In this document: piece by piece, positions 1 to 8,945 of the stretch | How positions within the stretch are numbered: the stretch's first letter is position 1 | Layout: each line of letters starts with the position of its first letter | Assembly (NCBI GenBank): GCA_944326675.1 | Contig: CALVET010000012.1 | Coordinates: 1-42,611 of the forward strand | Reading direction: 5' to 3' | Source of the DNA: Candidatus Gastranaerophilales bacterium | GTDB lineage: Bacteria > Cyanobacteriota > Vampirovibrionia > Gastranaerophilales > Gastranaerophilaceae | Length of the DNA stretch: 42,611 nt | Translations under genes and position numbers: made by a program | Notes under the pieces: generated by a model | Database searches by the model: none | Told to the model about the DNA's origin: nothing | Seen by the model: the letters and a program-made list of their open reading frames with translations, nothing else

Positions 1-277
1 CTTCATAACTTATATATGATCTTAAGAAGCCGTCTTTTAAGGTGATTGCTAGATAAGCCAAAACTTCGCTTTGAAGATTGAAAAGTTTAAATTTATTTTG
101 AAGTAAACATAAGATGAATTTTTTTGAACAAATGTTTTGAACCTTTTTCATATCCAGTCCGATTTTTTTGTTGTTTTGAATTTTATTTAAAATTTCATTG
201 CAAAATTCATCATCTATATTTTTTTTATTGATAATAAGAACAATTTCTTTTTTTTGAATTGTTTCAATAAAATTCAT
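1..277 (-). CDS. STAS-like domain protein, N-terminal part (cut by window edge)
   Basis: An open frame starts at an ATG at 277-275 and runs off the left edge without a stop, giving 92 codons. An AGGGTGAC stretch just upstream can serve as ribosome binding site. The protein begins MNFIETIQKKEIVLIINKKN and alternates short hydrophobic strands with polar helices, including a segment reading IGLDMKKVQNICSKKFILCL. This resembles STAS anti-sigma-antagonist folds, in which a strand leads into a conserved loop and then a helix. No phosphoacceptor Ser can be assigned confidently. It is divergent from the PAS protein at 418, so the 140-base gap between them should hold two promoters. The family call is tentative because the gene is incomplete; that it is coding is fairly sure. 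Confidence 0.55.
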   Translation of the reverse strand, partial: MNFIETIQKKEIVLIINKKNIDDEFCNEILNKIQNNKKIGLDMKKVQNICSKKFILCLLQNKFKLFNLQSEVLAYLAITLKDGFLRSYISYE

Positions 278-417
278 CTTGTCACCCTATAATTGTGTAT
301 CATCATATTAATATATTGAAAATAAAATGTTAATTATTACAAAGATTGGCTTTTCTATAACTTTTGTTTAGTGGAAAACCATGGTAAGATTAGTTCAAAA
401 AAGAGTGTTATAAGTAG

Positions 418-1563
418 ATGAAATTATTAGATTATTTTAAAAAACCAAAAGAAGAAAATGACTTTGATTTATTGCCCGATGGCGTTTTTACCTTGGAAGA
501 AGACGGTAAAATTATTGATGTAAATGATAAAATTCTTGATATATATAAATCAACAAGATTTTCAATAGTGGGGCGTTATTTTTCAGATTTTGTTGAAGAT
601 GGAACTTCAATTTTGAATAAAATCGTGCAAGACAATAAAAGCGCCTGTGTTAAGGCAATTGTTAAAAATGAAAAAAACGATGAGGAAAAAAGAATTTTTC
701 TTGAAATAACAGCAAGAAGATTGACGGAAAATTCAAAAGTATTGGTTTGTGTAAGAAACGTTACAAATAAACAAAAAGAACAAAGAAATATTAATGAAAA
801 ATATGCGCAAGCCCAAAAAATAATAGATGGAAAAAATGATTTTTTGCTTGAATCTTCAGGGGCAATTTTATCAAATTTAGTTTCAATCAGCGGTTTCTCA
901 AGAGCATTGCTGGATGGAATAGGCGGGGCTTTATCAGAAAAACAAGAAAAATATTTAAATATAATAAACACCAACTCTAATAATCTTAACTATGATTTAG
1001 AAAAACTGTTTGCATTATTTAAATTAGAATCTAAAAAAATTGAATATAACAATAAAACTTTTGATTTAATAAGTTTGATAAAATCAATTGAAAGGGTTTA
1101 TCAGAAAGATTTTCAAGATAGAAAAGTTATTTTTTCTCTTGATTACAGAGCCTTAACGCAAAGAGATTGTTATTTGGATTCTGAAGCAGTTGAATATATG
1201 TTAAGATGCATTATGGATATATTTTTAAGATTTTCCAATTTAGGTAAATGCACTCTTAATATCGGACATCCTCCGGTTGATTTTCTTAAAACAAGGGAAT
1301 TTGCCGCAAACGATTCATTGGATGGAACGAATTATGTTCTTTTTGAAGCAAAAATTACCGATATTGTATTTAGCCAAGAAGAATTAGACAACATTTTTAA
1401 TACATATTATAAAAGTTTAACAAGAAGACCGATAGGACTTAGAGCAACACTTAACATATTAAAAATATACACAACCGATTTTGGCGGAGATATGTGGGTG
1501 TATTCTAAGGAAAATTTTGGTACAATGATTACATTCGTATTACCTTTAAGAATGGATGGATAA
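418..1563 (+). CDS. PAS protein with a degenerate histidine-kinase module (probable pseudokinase)
   Basis: This is a 381-residue soluble protein with no membrane segment. Residues about 15-120 form a PAS domain (LPDGVFTLEEDGKIIDVND), and residues about 138-210 align with the HisKA dimerisation helix. Residues 240-380 align with a GHKL ATPase. The fold landmarks remain: GFSRALLDG after the H-box, and GGDMWVYSKENFGTMITFVL at the C-terminus. The catalytic residues are missing. The H-box reads SSGAILSNL, so Gly148 stands where the phosphorylated His belongs. The N-box Asn is replaced (RCIMDIFLRFS, Ile268), and the DxGxG box reads ITDIVFSQ. It is therefore probably a sensor or scaffold that neither binds ATP normally nor autophosphorylates. 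It lies 13 bases upstream of an ABC ATPase gene and is probably co-transcribed with it. The signal and partner are unknown. Confidence 0.8.
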   Translation: MKLLDYFKKPKEENDFDLLPDGVFTLEEDGKIIDVNDKILDIYKSTRFSIVGRYFSDFVEDGTSILNKIVQDNKSACVKAIVKNEKNDEEKRIFLEITARRLTENSKVLVCVRNVTNKQKEQRNINEKYAQAQKIIDGKNDFLLESSGAILSNLVSISGFSRALLDGIGGALSEKQEKYLNIINTNSNNLNYDLEKLFALFKLESKKIEYNNKTFDLISLIKSIERVYQKDFQDRKVIFSLDYRALTQRDCYLDSEAVEYMLRCIMDIFLRFSNLGKCTLNIGHPPVDFLKTREFAANDSLDGTNYVLFEAKITDIVFSQEELDNIFNTYYKSLTRRPIGLRATLNILKIYTTDFGGDMWVYSKENFGTMITFVLPLRMDG

Positions 1564-1576
1564 AAAGGGCTTTTAA

Positions 1577-2671
1577 ATGGCAGATGTGGTTTTAAAAAAT
1601 ATTTCTAAAAGTTTTGGAGATAAAGAAATTTTAAAAAACATCAATTTGAATATTAAAGACGGAGAATTTGTTGTTCTTGTCGGTGCTTCAGGTTGCGGAA
1701 AGTCTACACTTTTAAGAATGATTTCAGGGCTTGAAGTTCAAAGCGAGGGCGACATTTTTATTGATAGCCAATTAGTAAATAATGTTGCTCCAAAAGACAG
1801 AAATATCGCCATGGTGTTTCAAAATTATGCTTTATACCCTCATTTAAACGTGAAAGAGAATATTTCTCTCGGTTTAAAGGTCAGAAATGTGCCAAAGTGT
1901 GAAATTGAAAGACGTGTTCAAAGAGCTGCAGAAATTCTTGTTTTGGGCGATTATCTGAAGGCCAAGCCAAAAGAATTATCCGGAGGTCAAAGGCAAAGAG
2001 TCGCATTGGCAAGAGCAATAGTTAGAGAGCCGAAAGTTTTTTTAATGGATGAACCTTTATCTAATCTTGATGCTAAGCTTAGAATGCACATGCGTTCTGA
2101 AATAAAAAAATTACATAAAAAATTAAAAACAACATTTATATATGTAACCCATGATCAAACAGAAGCGCTCACCATGGGAGATAGAATTGTAGTGTTAAAT
2201 CAAGGTAAAATCCAACAAGTGGATACGCCTTATAATATTTATAATTATCCTAAAAATGTTTTTGTGGCGTCTTTTATGGGCTCAAGCCCCATGAATATAA
2301 TTGAAGGAAAAGTTATTGACGGATTTTTAAATTTCGGAAACGTGATTATAAATATAGAGTCTTTATCTTGTAATTTGGATGATAATAAAAAATATTATGT
2401 GGGAATAAGACCTGAGGATATTGTTTCTTCTTATGACCCTTCTTATCATTTTAATTTAATAAAATTTTCATCAAAAGTTTCCTTTGAAGAAAACTTGGGT
2501 TCATATAAAAATATATATTTTAATTTTAAAAATAAAGAATTTTGTGCTGTTACAAATCCTCAAGTTCCAAAAAGCAACGCTTTGGATTTTTCCGTTGATG
2601 TAAAGAAATTACATTTTTTTGATTTTGAAACACAAGAGCTTTTAAATCAAAAAGAAGATTTCCTTATTTAA
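1577..2671 (+). CDS. ABC transporter ATPase, MalK/UgpC/MsmX type
   Basis: This is a complete nucleotide-binding subunit of 364 residues. The Walker A is GASGCGKST at 36-44, the Q-loop Gln is at 82 in [11 protein letters not shown], the signature LSGGQ is at 134-138, the Walker B is VFLMDE at 154-159, and the H-loop His lies in YVTHDQTEA near 190. The C-terminal 120 residues fit the TOBE-type regulatory domain of carbohydrate and glycerol-phosphate importers. An AAAAAGGGC stretch precedes the ATG. No permease or binding-protein gene is nearby, so it may be a shared ATPase serving several sugar importers, as MsmX does in Bacillus; that is inference. Its stop overlaps the stop of convergent leuA by 8 bases, leaving no room for a terminator between them. 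Confidence 0.9.
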   Translation: MADVVLKNISKSFGDKEILKNINLNIKDGEFVVLVGASGCGKSTLLRMISGLEVQSEGDIFIDSQLVNNVAPKDRNIAMVFQNYALYPHLNVKENISLGLKVRNVPKCEIERRVQRAAEILVLGDYLKAKPKELSGGQRQRVALARAIVREPKVFLMDEPLSNLDAKLRMHMRSEIKKLHKKLKTTFIYVTHDQTEALTMGDRIVVLNQGKIQQVDTPYNIYNYPKNVFVASFMGSSPMNIIEGKVIDGFLNFGNVIINIESLSCNLDDNKKYYVGIRPEDIVSSYDPSYHFNLIKFSSKVSFEENLGSYKNIYFNFKNKEFCAVTNPQVPKSNALDFSVDVKKLHFFDFETQELLNQKEDFLI

Positions 2672-4217
2672 TTATTTGGTTTAGAGCATTGAAGATTGCC
2701 TTAACGTTGGCTTGAGCGGTTGATGTATCTATTGCTCTACCTATAATTACATTATTATCATCATCAAGCATAGATATAGCGCTCATTGCTCTTGCGCTTG
2801 AGCCTTTTTCGTCTCCATCAAGAGAATACTGTTTATAATAAGAAAGCTTTGTATTAAATCCAAGCTTTTTAAGTCCGTTCAAACAAGCGTCTAAAGGTCC
2901 GTTTCCTTGTCCTATTACTTCTTTTCTTTCACCTTTGAAATTGAAGAATAAGTCAAAAATACCCTTTTCGATTTGTTTAAATGAAATTAGTTCAAATGCA
3001 CCTTCAATGTTGCATATTTTATTGAAATATAAATCAAGGATTTCTTCTTGCGTTAATTCGCCTTTTTCTTCAGCAAGACTTTTAGCTATGGGAGTAAGAT
3101 ATACTGATTCTTGAATTGTAATCGGATATTTAAGAGCTTTGATGATATCATAAATAGCGGTTTTGCCTGATTGAGAAGTAAAGCCGATTTTTTCATCGTC
3201 ATATCTTCCGATTAAGCTTGGGTTAATTGGTCTATATGCACCAAAATCCATATCTTTTGTTTTGATTGCGCCGTCTTGATGTATCCCCGATCTGTGTGCA
3301 AGTGCTTCAGGGCCTATAAGGGGTGCTTTTTCATATATTTTTACATGTGACATTTGAGAGATGGTAAGTGCTGTTTCATATATTTTAGATAAATTAATTC
3401 CTGTATTTACTCCCGAATTATGAAGAGCAACAACAACTTGGTTAAAATCGGTGTTGCCCGCTCTTTCTCCAAGACCATTAAGACAGCATTCCAATTGACC
3501 TGCGCCTGAAAAATAGCTTTCAACGGTTGTTGCCGTTGCCATACCTAAATCATTGTGATTGTGAACAGATATTATGGCATTATCAGGAAGATTTTCTTTT
3601 ACTTTAATCATCATATCCAAAAATCTTTTAGGACGATATCTTTCAACGGTGTTTGGAAGGTTAATTGTAGTTGCACCTTTTAGAACAATTTCTTTTAAAA
3701 CTTCAATTACAAAATCAAGATTTGCATAGCAATCTCCAAAATGTTCAACTGAAAACTCTATATCTGCGTTTTTGTTTGTTTTAAACAAGTGCTGAGCGGC
3801 GTATTCAACTGCATTTATTGCAAGAGTGGCAACTTCATCTTGTTTTTTGTTTAAAACATGTTCCATATGAAATGGTGATAGGGTAATAAAAGTATGCAAT
3901 CTTGGGTTTTTGGCATGCTCAAGCGCTTCGAGCGCTCTATTTATATCGTTTTTATTTGCACGGGCTAAAACTGAAACTTTTGTGTTTTCGTTTGCTTTCT
4001 GAGCTAAAGTTGTGCATGATTCAAAATCCATTTGTGACGAAGCCGGAAAACCTATCTCAATGGCGGGTATACCCAGTTCTACAATCTTATCAAATATAAA
4101 CAGTTTTTCTTTTAAACTCCAAGGTTTTTTAAGTGATTGATTTCCGTCTCTTAAGGTAATGTCATAGAAAAAAGGCTTATTAAGCTCTTTTGGTGTTTGA
4201 TTTTGATTTCTTTGCAT
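2664..4217 (-). CDS. leuA: 2-isopropylmalate synthase
   Basis: This enzyme condenses acetyl-CoA with 2-oxoisovalerate, the first committed step of leucine synthesis. It is 517 residues long, normal for the family. The TIM barrel opens with [10 protein letters not shown] at 19-28, the metal ligands lie in HNHNDLG at 219-225, and GLGERAGN is at 248-255. HRSGIHQDG follows, and residues from about 385 form the C-terminal LeuA dimer/allosteric domain that usually binds leucine. The TLRDGNQS form of the first motif resembles the longer yeast/actinobacterial branch more than E. coli LeuA. No other leu or ilv gene is in the window. Expression is probably controlled at a promoter containing a palindrome around 4267-4298. 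A related Claisen-type enzyme such as homocitrate synthase is possible but less likely. Confidence 0.88.
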   Translation of the reverse strand: MQRNQNQTPKELNKPFFYDITLRDGNQSLKKPWSLKEKLFIFDKIVELGIPAIEIGFPASSQMDFESCTTLAQKANENTKVSVLARANKNDINRALEALEHAKNPRLHTFITLSPFHMEHVLNKKQDEVATLAINAVEYAAQHLFKTNKNADIEFSVEHFGDCYANLDFVIEVLKEIVLKGATTINLPNTVERYRPKRFLDMMIKVKENLPDNAIISVHNHNDLGMATATTVESYFSGAGQLECCLNGLGERAGNTDFNQVVVALHNSGVNTGINLSKIYETALTISQMSHVKIYEKAPLIGPEALAHRSGIHQDGAIKTKDMDFGAYRPINPSLIGRYDDEKIGFTSQSGKTAIYDIIKALKYPITIQESVYLTPIAKSLAEEKGELTQEEILDLYFNKICNIEGAFELISFKQIEKGIFDLFFNFKGERKEVIGQGNGPLDACLNGLKKLGFNTKLSYYKQYSLDGDEKGSSARAMSAISMLDDDNNVIIGRAIDTSTAQANVKAIFNALNQIIK

Positions 4218-4266
4218 AATCTTAATATCCTCAGGGTTTATTTTTAAATGTTTTTTGTTATAATAA

Positions 4267-4298
4267 ATTTTAGTCTAAAAAACATTTGCGAGCAAATG
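4267..4298 (-). promoter_or_regulatory. Probable leuA promoter with an overlapping palindromic operator
   Basis: Read on the minus strand, TTGCTC (4295-4290) is followed by a 17-base spacer and TAAAAT (4272-4267), a good vegetative promoter about 50 bases before the leuA ATG. The -35 box lies inside the palindrome CATTTGC-GA-GCAAATG (4283-4298), a 7-base inverted repeat with a 2-base centre. A dimeric repressor bound there would block polymerase. No T-run follows, so it is not a terminator. The regulator is unknown. Confidence 0.5.
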
Positions 4299-4390
4299 GG
4301 GATTTGTAAAAATTTGTTAATGTGTGTATTTTAAAAAAGCAAATTTTTTTATTCATCATTGTTAGAAAATATGTATTTTAAAGAGTATTT

Positions 4391-5017
4391 ATGAGAATTA
4401 ACAGCGTACAACAACAAAATTTTAAAGGAAGCGTTACAGATAAAGTCGGCAAGCTTATTATGGATCATCCTGTGGCAGTTGCAGGGCTTGCCGGAAGCTC
4501 CGTTATAGCTCAAAAAATTGTAATGTCGGGTTCTGAAGCGGTAATAGGACCAATAATGGATGTGGGAATAGGTGAAGCTATAACAAAAGTTACCAATGAA
4601 AAAGACGGAAGGACAAATCAAAGCTCTAAAGTTCAAGCCGTTAGAACCTTTTCTCAATCTGTAGGCGGTACAATTGTTGGTGTTGCAATAAGAGCAATTT
4701 GTATTACAGGTGCTGTTGCTGCTTGTATGAAGATTGGTTCTAAAGCAGGCTCTAAAATAGGCGAGGTTTTAAATCCTCCCATAAATAAATTAACTAAAGA
4801 AAACGATTTATATAAATATACAGATAAGATGAGTGCTTGGGGTAAAGCAATCGGCGGTGCTTTAGCTACTTTGGTTATGCTTGTTACAAACTTTGTAATT
4901 GATGCACCGTTTATTAACTTTATAAATAAAAAAGTTTCTGAAAAGGTTTTAAAAAAGCCGACCGCTGAAAATACCCAACAGCAAAATGATACACAAAATG
5001 CAAAGGAGGCTAAATAA
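4391..5017 (+). CDS. Hypothetical protein with hydrophobic segments, first of a coupled pair
   Basis: This is a 208-residue protein I do not recognise. It starts MRINSVQQQNFKG, without an ordinary signal peptide. Two or three Ala/Gly/Val-rich hydrophobic stretches lie near residues 25-65, 90-120 and 150-175, so membrane association is plausible. The C-terminal 25 residues are polar and Gln/Asn-rich. The Gly/Ala-rich segments with regular small residues could pack as paired helices. Its stop codon shares one base with the ATG of the next gene (TAATG), so the two are translationally coupled and probably work together. An ORF on the other strand at 4349-4657 is a shadow. Base composition matches the neighbouring genes, so there is no sign of recent transfer. 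Confidence 0.7.
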   Translation: MRINSVQQQNFKGSVTDKVGKLIMDHPVAVAGLAGSSVIAQKIVMSGSEAVIGPIMDVGIGEAITKVTNEKDGRTNQSSKVQAVRTFSQSVGGTIVGVAIRAICITGAVAACMKIGSKAGSKIGEVLNPPINKLTKENDLYKYTDKMSAWGKAIGGALATLVMLVTNFVIDAPFINFINKKVSEKVLKKPTAENTQQQNDTQNAKEAK

Positions 5018-5736
5018 TGGGTTTTGATTTGGCTAAATTTGTAAATAACTTTAATCCGGAGGGAAAAACCGGTAATGTTTTGTTAATCTTAAACGCAGCA
5101 GGCATGTTGTTTGCTGCTGCAAGTAATACTTTTGCGGCTGCTGCTGATAAAAATACTTCAACTGAAGATAAAAAATTCCTAGTTCCTTCAGGAGTTGTTA
5201 CAGGCGTTGCAAATATTGCACTGTACTACAAGCTTACTCAAAAGATTATAAATAGCCTTAAAAGTGTTACTGAAGATATGTTGAATAATTTAACACCTGA
5301 GGAATTAACAAAAAAAGCAACGGATGTCGCAAAAGCGAAAATTAATAAAGCCGAAAAAGGTTTATTTAATACAGGTTTATTCAAAAAGACACCTGAAATG
5401 GTTGAAAGCATGAAAAAAACCTTGTTAGACGGTGATGTTGCTACTGAATTTGCTGAAAAAGAATTTAGGGGAAAGCTTAAAGACGGAGCTTCCGTTATGG
5501 GTGCTTTTGCAGGTGCTATAATAGGATGTGCAATTATTACTCCTATTGTACGTGATATTAGCGCTTATTTTGTGCAAAAGGGTTTAGAAAAAAGAAATCC
5601 AAAATTTAAAGAAACTCCTTATAAACCATATTTTGACCCTGCTCATATTGAAAGCAGAAGATATGGTCAATTTAAGAAACAACCTTTAACAATGAAAAAC
5701 TATATGGCATTTACGAATAATAAGCTTAAAGTGTAG
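5017..5736 (+). CDS. Hypothetical protein with hydrophobic segments, second of a coupled pair
   Basis: This is a 239-residue protein of unknown function. A strong AAAGGAGG ribosome binding site lies inside the end of the upstream gene, and the ATG overlaps its stop by one base. Residues about 18-45 are Ala-rich and hydrophobic (AAGMLFAAASNTFAAAADK). Residues 55-75 are moderately hydrophobic, and residues about 160-182 form a clear hydrophobic helix (GAFAGAIIGCAIITPIVRDI). The middle (85-150) is charged and helical, and the tail is basic with many Tyr and Pro. The layout is similar to the upstream protein, so the pair could form one membrane-associated complex. The stop lies one base from the stop of the convergent gene at 5738. 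No enzyme motif is visible. Confidence 0.7.
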   Translation: MGFDLAKFVNNFNPEGKTGNVLLILNAAGMLFAAASNTFAAAADKNTSTEDKKFLVPSGVVTGVANIALYYKLTQKIINSLKSVTEDMLNNLTPEELTKKATDVAKAKINKAEKGLFNTGLFKKTPEMVESMKKTLLDGDVATEFAEKEFRGKLKDGASVMGAFAGAIIGCAIITPIVRDISAYFVQKGLEKRNPKFKETPYKPYFDPAHIESRRYGQFKKQPLTMKNYMAFTNNKLKV

Positions 5737-5737
5737 C

Positions 5738-6406
5738 TTAAGTATTGTCTTTTACAAGTTTTATTAATTCAACAAAGCGTTTAGATAGTTCAACTTGTGA
5801 AATTTTAAGTTCGCGCGCTATATCTGTTTGATTTAGTTTTTTTACGTATCTTAGTGAAAATATATCGTAGTAGTTTTTTGTCGGATGTTGCTCATCGATT
5901 ATTTTGATGAGTTTAATTAATTTTTCCATGGTGTGTTCAGAAATTCTTTTTTGCGGACAAAATTCAATCGGATCTATCAATTCACTAACAGCGTCATATT
6001 TTTCGCTTTTTTGAATTTCCTCTTTAAGGTTTACTATTTGTTCATTAATTCTATGTTTTTCCAGCTCTTGATTAATAAGTTGTTTTTCATCAAGAGGTGA
6101 ACTTTTTTTAACACTTACAATCTCATTTTTTAGTTTTGCGTTTTGTTCGATTTGTTTATAAATTCTTGTTTCGTCAAATTTTTGTTTTTCTTTTATTATA
6201 TGCTCCATACAGCCGTCGCATATCATTTGCAGGTGGCGTCTTAATCTTGACATATCTTTAATGGCATCAATTAAAAGATATGATTTTTTGTATATTGCTT
6301 CACAAAAAAGCTCTATTAATTCTTCGTTTCCTTTGAATTTAGGGCTTTCTTTGATGACGGATTCAATTAAGGCTTTGTGCTCTTTGCTTATTTGTAATTT
6401 TTTCAT
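5738..6406 (-). CDS. Coiled-coil protein with a C-terminal sigma-region-4-like helix-turn-helix
   Basis: This is a 222-residue soluble protein. Residues 1-80 are helical with a Cys pair (CDGC). Residues about 85-150 are rich in Lys, Glu and Gln and look like a coiled coil. The last 45 residues read FSLRYVKKLNQTDIARELKI and continue into a recognition-type helix, matching the helix-turn-helix of sigma-70 region 4 (the -35 binding module). Region 2, needed for a working sigma factor, is not visible. It is therefore more likely a DNA-binding regulator, or a partial sigma-like factor, than a true sigma. AAGAGAAAA precedes the ATG. It is divergent from bamA across a 183-base gap. Confidence 0.65.
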   Translation of the reverse strand: MKKLQISKEHKALIESVIKESPKFKGNEELIELFCEAIYKKSYLLIDAIKDMSRLRRHLQMICDGCMEHIIKEKQKFDETRIYKQIEQNAKLKNEIVSVKKSSPLDEKQLINQELEKHRINEQIVNLKEEIQKSEKYDAVSELIDPIEFCPQKRISEHTMEKLIKLIKIIDEQHPTKNYYDIFSLRYVKKLNQTDIARELKISQVELSKRFVELIKLVKDNT

Positions 6407-6523
6407 AATATTTTCTCTTTAATAAAATATTAGTATAAATTTTTGCAATATGACAGTTTGTAATAATTTTTGTAACATTTTTATTCTAAAAACTAGAGCA
6501 ATTATAGTATTTTGTTAAAAATT

Positions 6524-6552
6524 TTGGCTTTGTAGTTTTTTAGATATATAAT
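6524..6552 (+). promoter_or_regulatory. Probable bamA promoter
   Basis: TTGGCT (6524-6529), a 17-base spacer and a consensus TATAAT (6547-6552) lie about 38 bases upstream of the bamA ATG. The start of transcription would be near 6559, giving a leader of roughly 30 bases that holds the TTGGAG ribosome binding site. Confidence 0.6.
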
Positions 6553-6589
6553 ATTGTTTAGATAATTATCTTATATTGACTTGGAGTAA

Positions 6590-8818
6590 ATGAGAAGATT
6601 ATTTGTATTCATACTCGTGATATTTTTGTCTTTGTCTTTATCAATAGGACAAGGCGTTTTTGCGTCTGAAGAAGACCCAATTTCAGGAGTTGACCCTGCA
6701 ACTGCATCCAGAGTCGATATTAAAGAATTAAAAAAAGTTACGGATTTCAAGTCATTTTTTAAGCGCAAACCTAAAGAAGAACAAAAAAAAGAGAAGAAAT
6801 TAAAAATTAAAGAAGTTCCTTTGGATAAGTCTGATTTTTCTATGTTTGAAGATGCTGATACGTCCGTATATGCACCTGTCGAAGAGGATAAAAATCAGGT
6901 TGAAGTAAAACAAGAAAAAAATAAAAAAGTAAAAAGAAAAAATATATTTAATTTTTTCCAAAGAAATAAAACTCAAAAAGTTGAACCTAAAGATGAAATT
7001 ATTGAAGAAACACCTATTGAGCAGGAGATAACAAAAGACGAAGATTTTCAACATACTTATATAAATGATACAGACGCGGTTTATATTAAAGAAGTCGAAA
7101 TTTTTGGAAATAATTTATTGGATACTAATTATATTAGAGAACAAATTAACTCTAAAGAAGGTTATCAATATATTCGCTCCGAAGTTTCAAATGATTTAAG
7201 AACCTTATATAATACAGGCTATTTTACTCAAAATCTTAGAGCGCTTCCTATTAAAATAGATAATAATAACGTTAAATTAAGAATTATACTTGAAGAAAAT
7301 CCTCCTGTAGCTGGCTTTAATGTTGTAGGGAATAACAGCATTGCAACAAGCGAAATTATGAATATTTTAAATAAATATAAGGGTCAGCCGCAAAATATTC
7401 TTAATATTAATAATGCAATAAATGAAATTCAAGAACTATATTCAACAAGAGGCTATATTTTGGCTCGCGTTTCAAAAGTTTCAGATGATCCCGATGGTTA
7501 TGTTAATTTTTTAATCGACGAAGGCATAATCGGGGATATTATTGTTGAAGGAAATAATAAAACAAAAGATTTTATTGTTAAGAGAAATATATTTTTACAA
7601 CCCGGATGTGTTTATAATGAAAACACAATGCGTTCTGATATTTTAAGATTGATGGGTACACAAGCATTCAAGGATGTTCAAAGAGAATTAAAAAAAGATG
7701 AAAGAACAGGCTTATATGATGTGTATGTCGCATTGGAAGAACAAAGAACGGGAAAAATTTCTCTCGGTGTCGGTATTGATTCGGCTTCAGGTTTCTTTGG
7801 TTCTGTAGGATTTGGTGAAAATAACTTTAGAGGTTTAGGGCAAAAACTTAATTTGAATGTATTAGCCGGTACAGGTATTTTGATGAATGACAGCTCCGTT
7901 GTTCAAAAAGCGAATTTACAAGGTGAAATCAGCTTTTTGGAGCCAATGTTTAAAAGAGAAAATCAATCTTTAGGTGCTCGTGTTTTTGCAAGATATTACG
8001 GAAGTTATCAAGTGCCGATGGCGATTGAAAAGCGTTTCGGCGGCGAGGTTACGGTTGCTCGCAAGTTTGTTGCGTTTAAAAACTTGTCAGGCTCAATCGG
8101 CTTGGGTGTTGAAAGCGTAACGCTTGATGAAGGTGACGAATCAGGCATGAGAAACAGATATGCTCAAAAGGGAATTAGCTGGGCTTATCGTGATAAAGAG
8201 CTTGATGGCGGATTTTATGTAAAAATTACTCCGGCGTTGACTTATGATACGAGAGATAGTGCTGTAAATGCAAGAAGAGGTGTATTAGCAAGAATTACTC
8301 TTGAAGAAAATCTTGGAATATCAGGCGATACATTTGGAAAATTGCACGGCATGATTAGAAAATTCTTGCCGATAGGAAAGAAATCTTCATTGGTTGTTAC
8401 GGCTAAAGCAGGCGGAAAGCTCCATGGGGATATGCCCGAATTTGCAGGCTTTGCACTTGGCGGACCTTATACAATAAGAGGTTTCAATATATCCGAAGTT
8501 GGTGTGGGTGATGGATACATGATGGGAAGCGTTGAATATAGAGCGCCAATTCCTTTTATAGACAGGCTTACATCTAATTCATTCTTAAACAATTTAAGAT
8601 TAGCTGCATTTGTTGATGCAGGTACGTTGTTTAGTAAATCAATAGGTTCGGATGTATTTGATAAGCCGGGTTATGCAATCACAGCAGGTGTAGGTTTGAG
8701 AGTATTTATTCCGGGACTTGGACCAATTAACTTAGATTACGGTATTCCTTTGACAAATACATGCGGAGTTGATAGAAAATCAGGCTTCTTTACATTCGGA
8801 ATGGGCGAAATGTATTAA
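6590..8818 (+). CDS. bamA: Outer-membrane assembly protein BamA/Omp85 with three POTRA domains
   Basis: This protein inserts beta-barrel proteins into the outer membrane and shows that the host is diderm. It has 742 residues. Residues 1-24 are a Sec signal peptide ending near GVFA. Residues 40-155 are a long linker rich in Lys and Glu that is not part of the usual family plan. Three POTRA repeats follow, at about 163-235, 236-312 and 313-386 (IKEVEIFGNN, FNVVGNNSI, IIVEGNNKT). The barrel runs from about 390 to the end and keeps the loop-6 motif IRGF followed by GVGDGYMMGSVEYRAPI. Three POTRAs match cyanobacterial and plastid Omp85 rather than the five of proteobacterial BamA. The last residue is Tyr rather than the common Phe. 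TTGGAGTAA precedes the ATG. TamA or another Omp85 relative remains possible. Confidence 0.88.
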   Translation: MRRLFVFILVIFLSLSLSIGQGVFASEEDPISGVDPATASRVDIKELKKVTDFKSFFKRKPKEEQKKEKKLKIKEVPLDKSDFSMFEDADTSVYAPVEEDKNQVEVKQEKNKKVKRKNIFNFFQRNKTQKVEPKDEIIEETPIEQEITKDEDFQHTYINDTDAVYIKEVEIFGNNLLDTNYIREQINSKEGYQYIRSEVSNDLRTLYNTGYFTQNLRALPIKIDNNNVKLRIILEENPPVAGFNVVGNNSIATSEIMNILNKYKGQPQNILNINNAINEIQELYSTRGYILARVSKVSDDPDGYVNFLIDEGIIGDIIVEGNNKTKDFIVKRNIFLQPGCVYNENTMRSDILRLMGTQAFKDVQRELKKDERTGLYDVYVALEEQRTGKISLGVGIDSASGFFGSVGFGENNFRGLGQKLNLNVLAGTGILMNDSSVVQKANLQGEISFLEPMFKRENQSLGARVFARYYGSYQVPMAIEKRFGGEVTVARKFVAFKNLSGSIGLGVESVTLDEGDESGMRNRYAQKGISWAYRDKELDGGFYVKITPALTYDTRDSAVNARRGVLARITLEENLGISGDTFGKLHGMIRKFLPIGKKSSLVVTAKAGGKLHGDMPEFAGFALGGPYTIRGFNISEVGVGDGYMMGSVEYRAPIPFIDRLTSNSFLNNLRLAAFVDAGTLFSKSIGSDVFDKPGYAITAGVGLRVFIPGLGPINLDYGIPLTNTCGVDRKSGFFTFGMGEMY

Positions 8819-8945
8819 ACGCGCAAGCCAGAGTGTAAGCCGTTAAAAAATGTCAATGCGTGGAGCATTGTCATTTTTAGGCTAAAACTATTGATAGCCG
8901 CCGTAGGATAATTGAGGCTGTTTGGCGACTTTAGCCAAGCAGAGC

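Noticed and set aside
576-974. 132-codon ORF antisense to the PAS protein, and similar antisense ORFs elsewhere
   Set aside because: They mirror well-supported genes, have low-complexity Ser/Phe/Leu translations and lack start signals.
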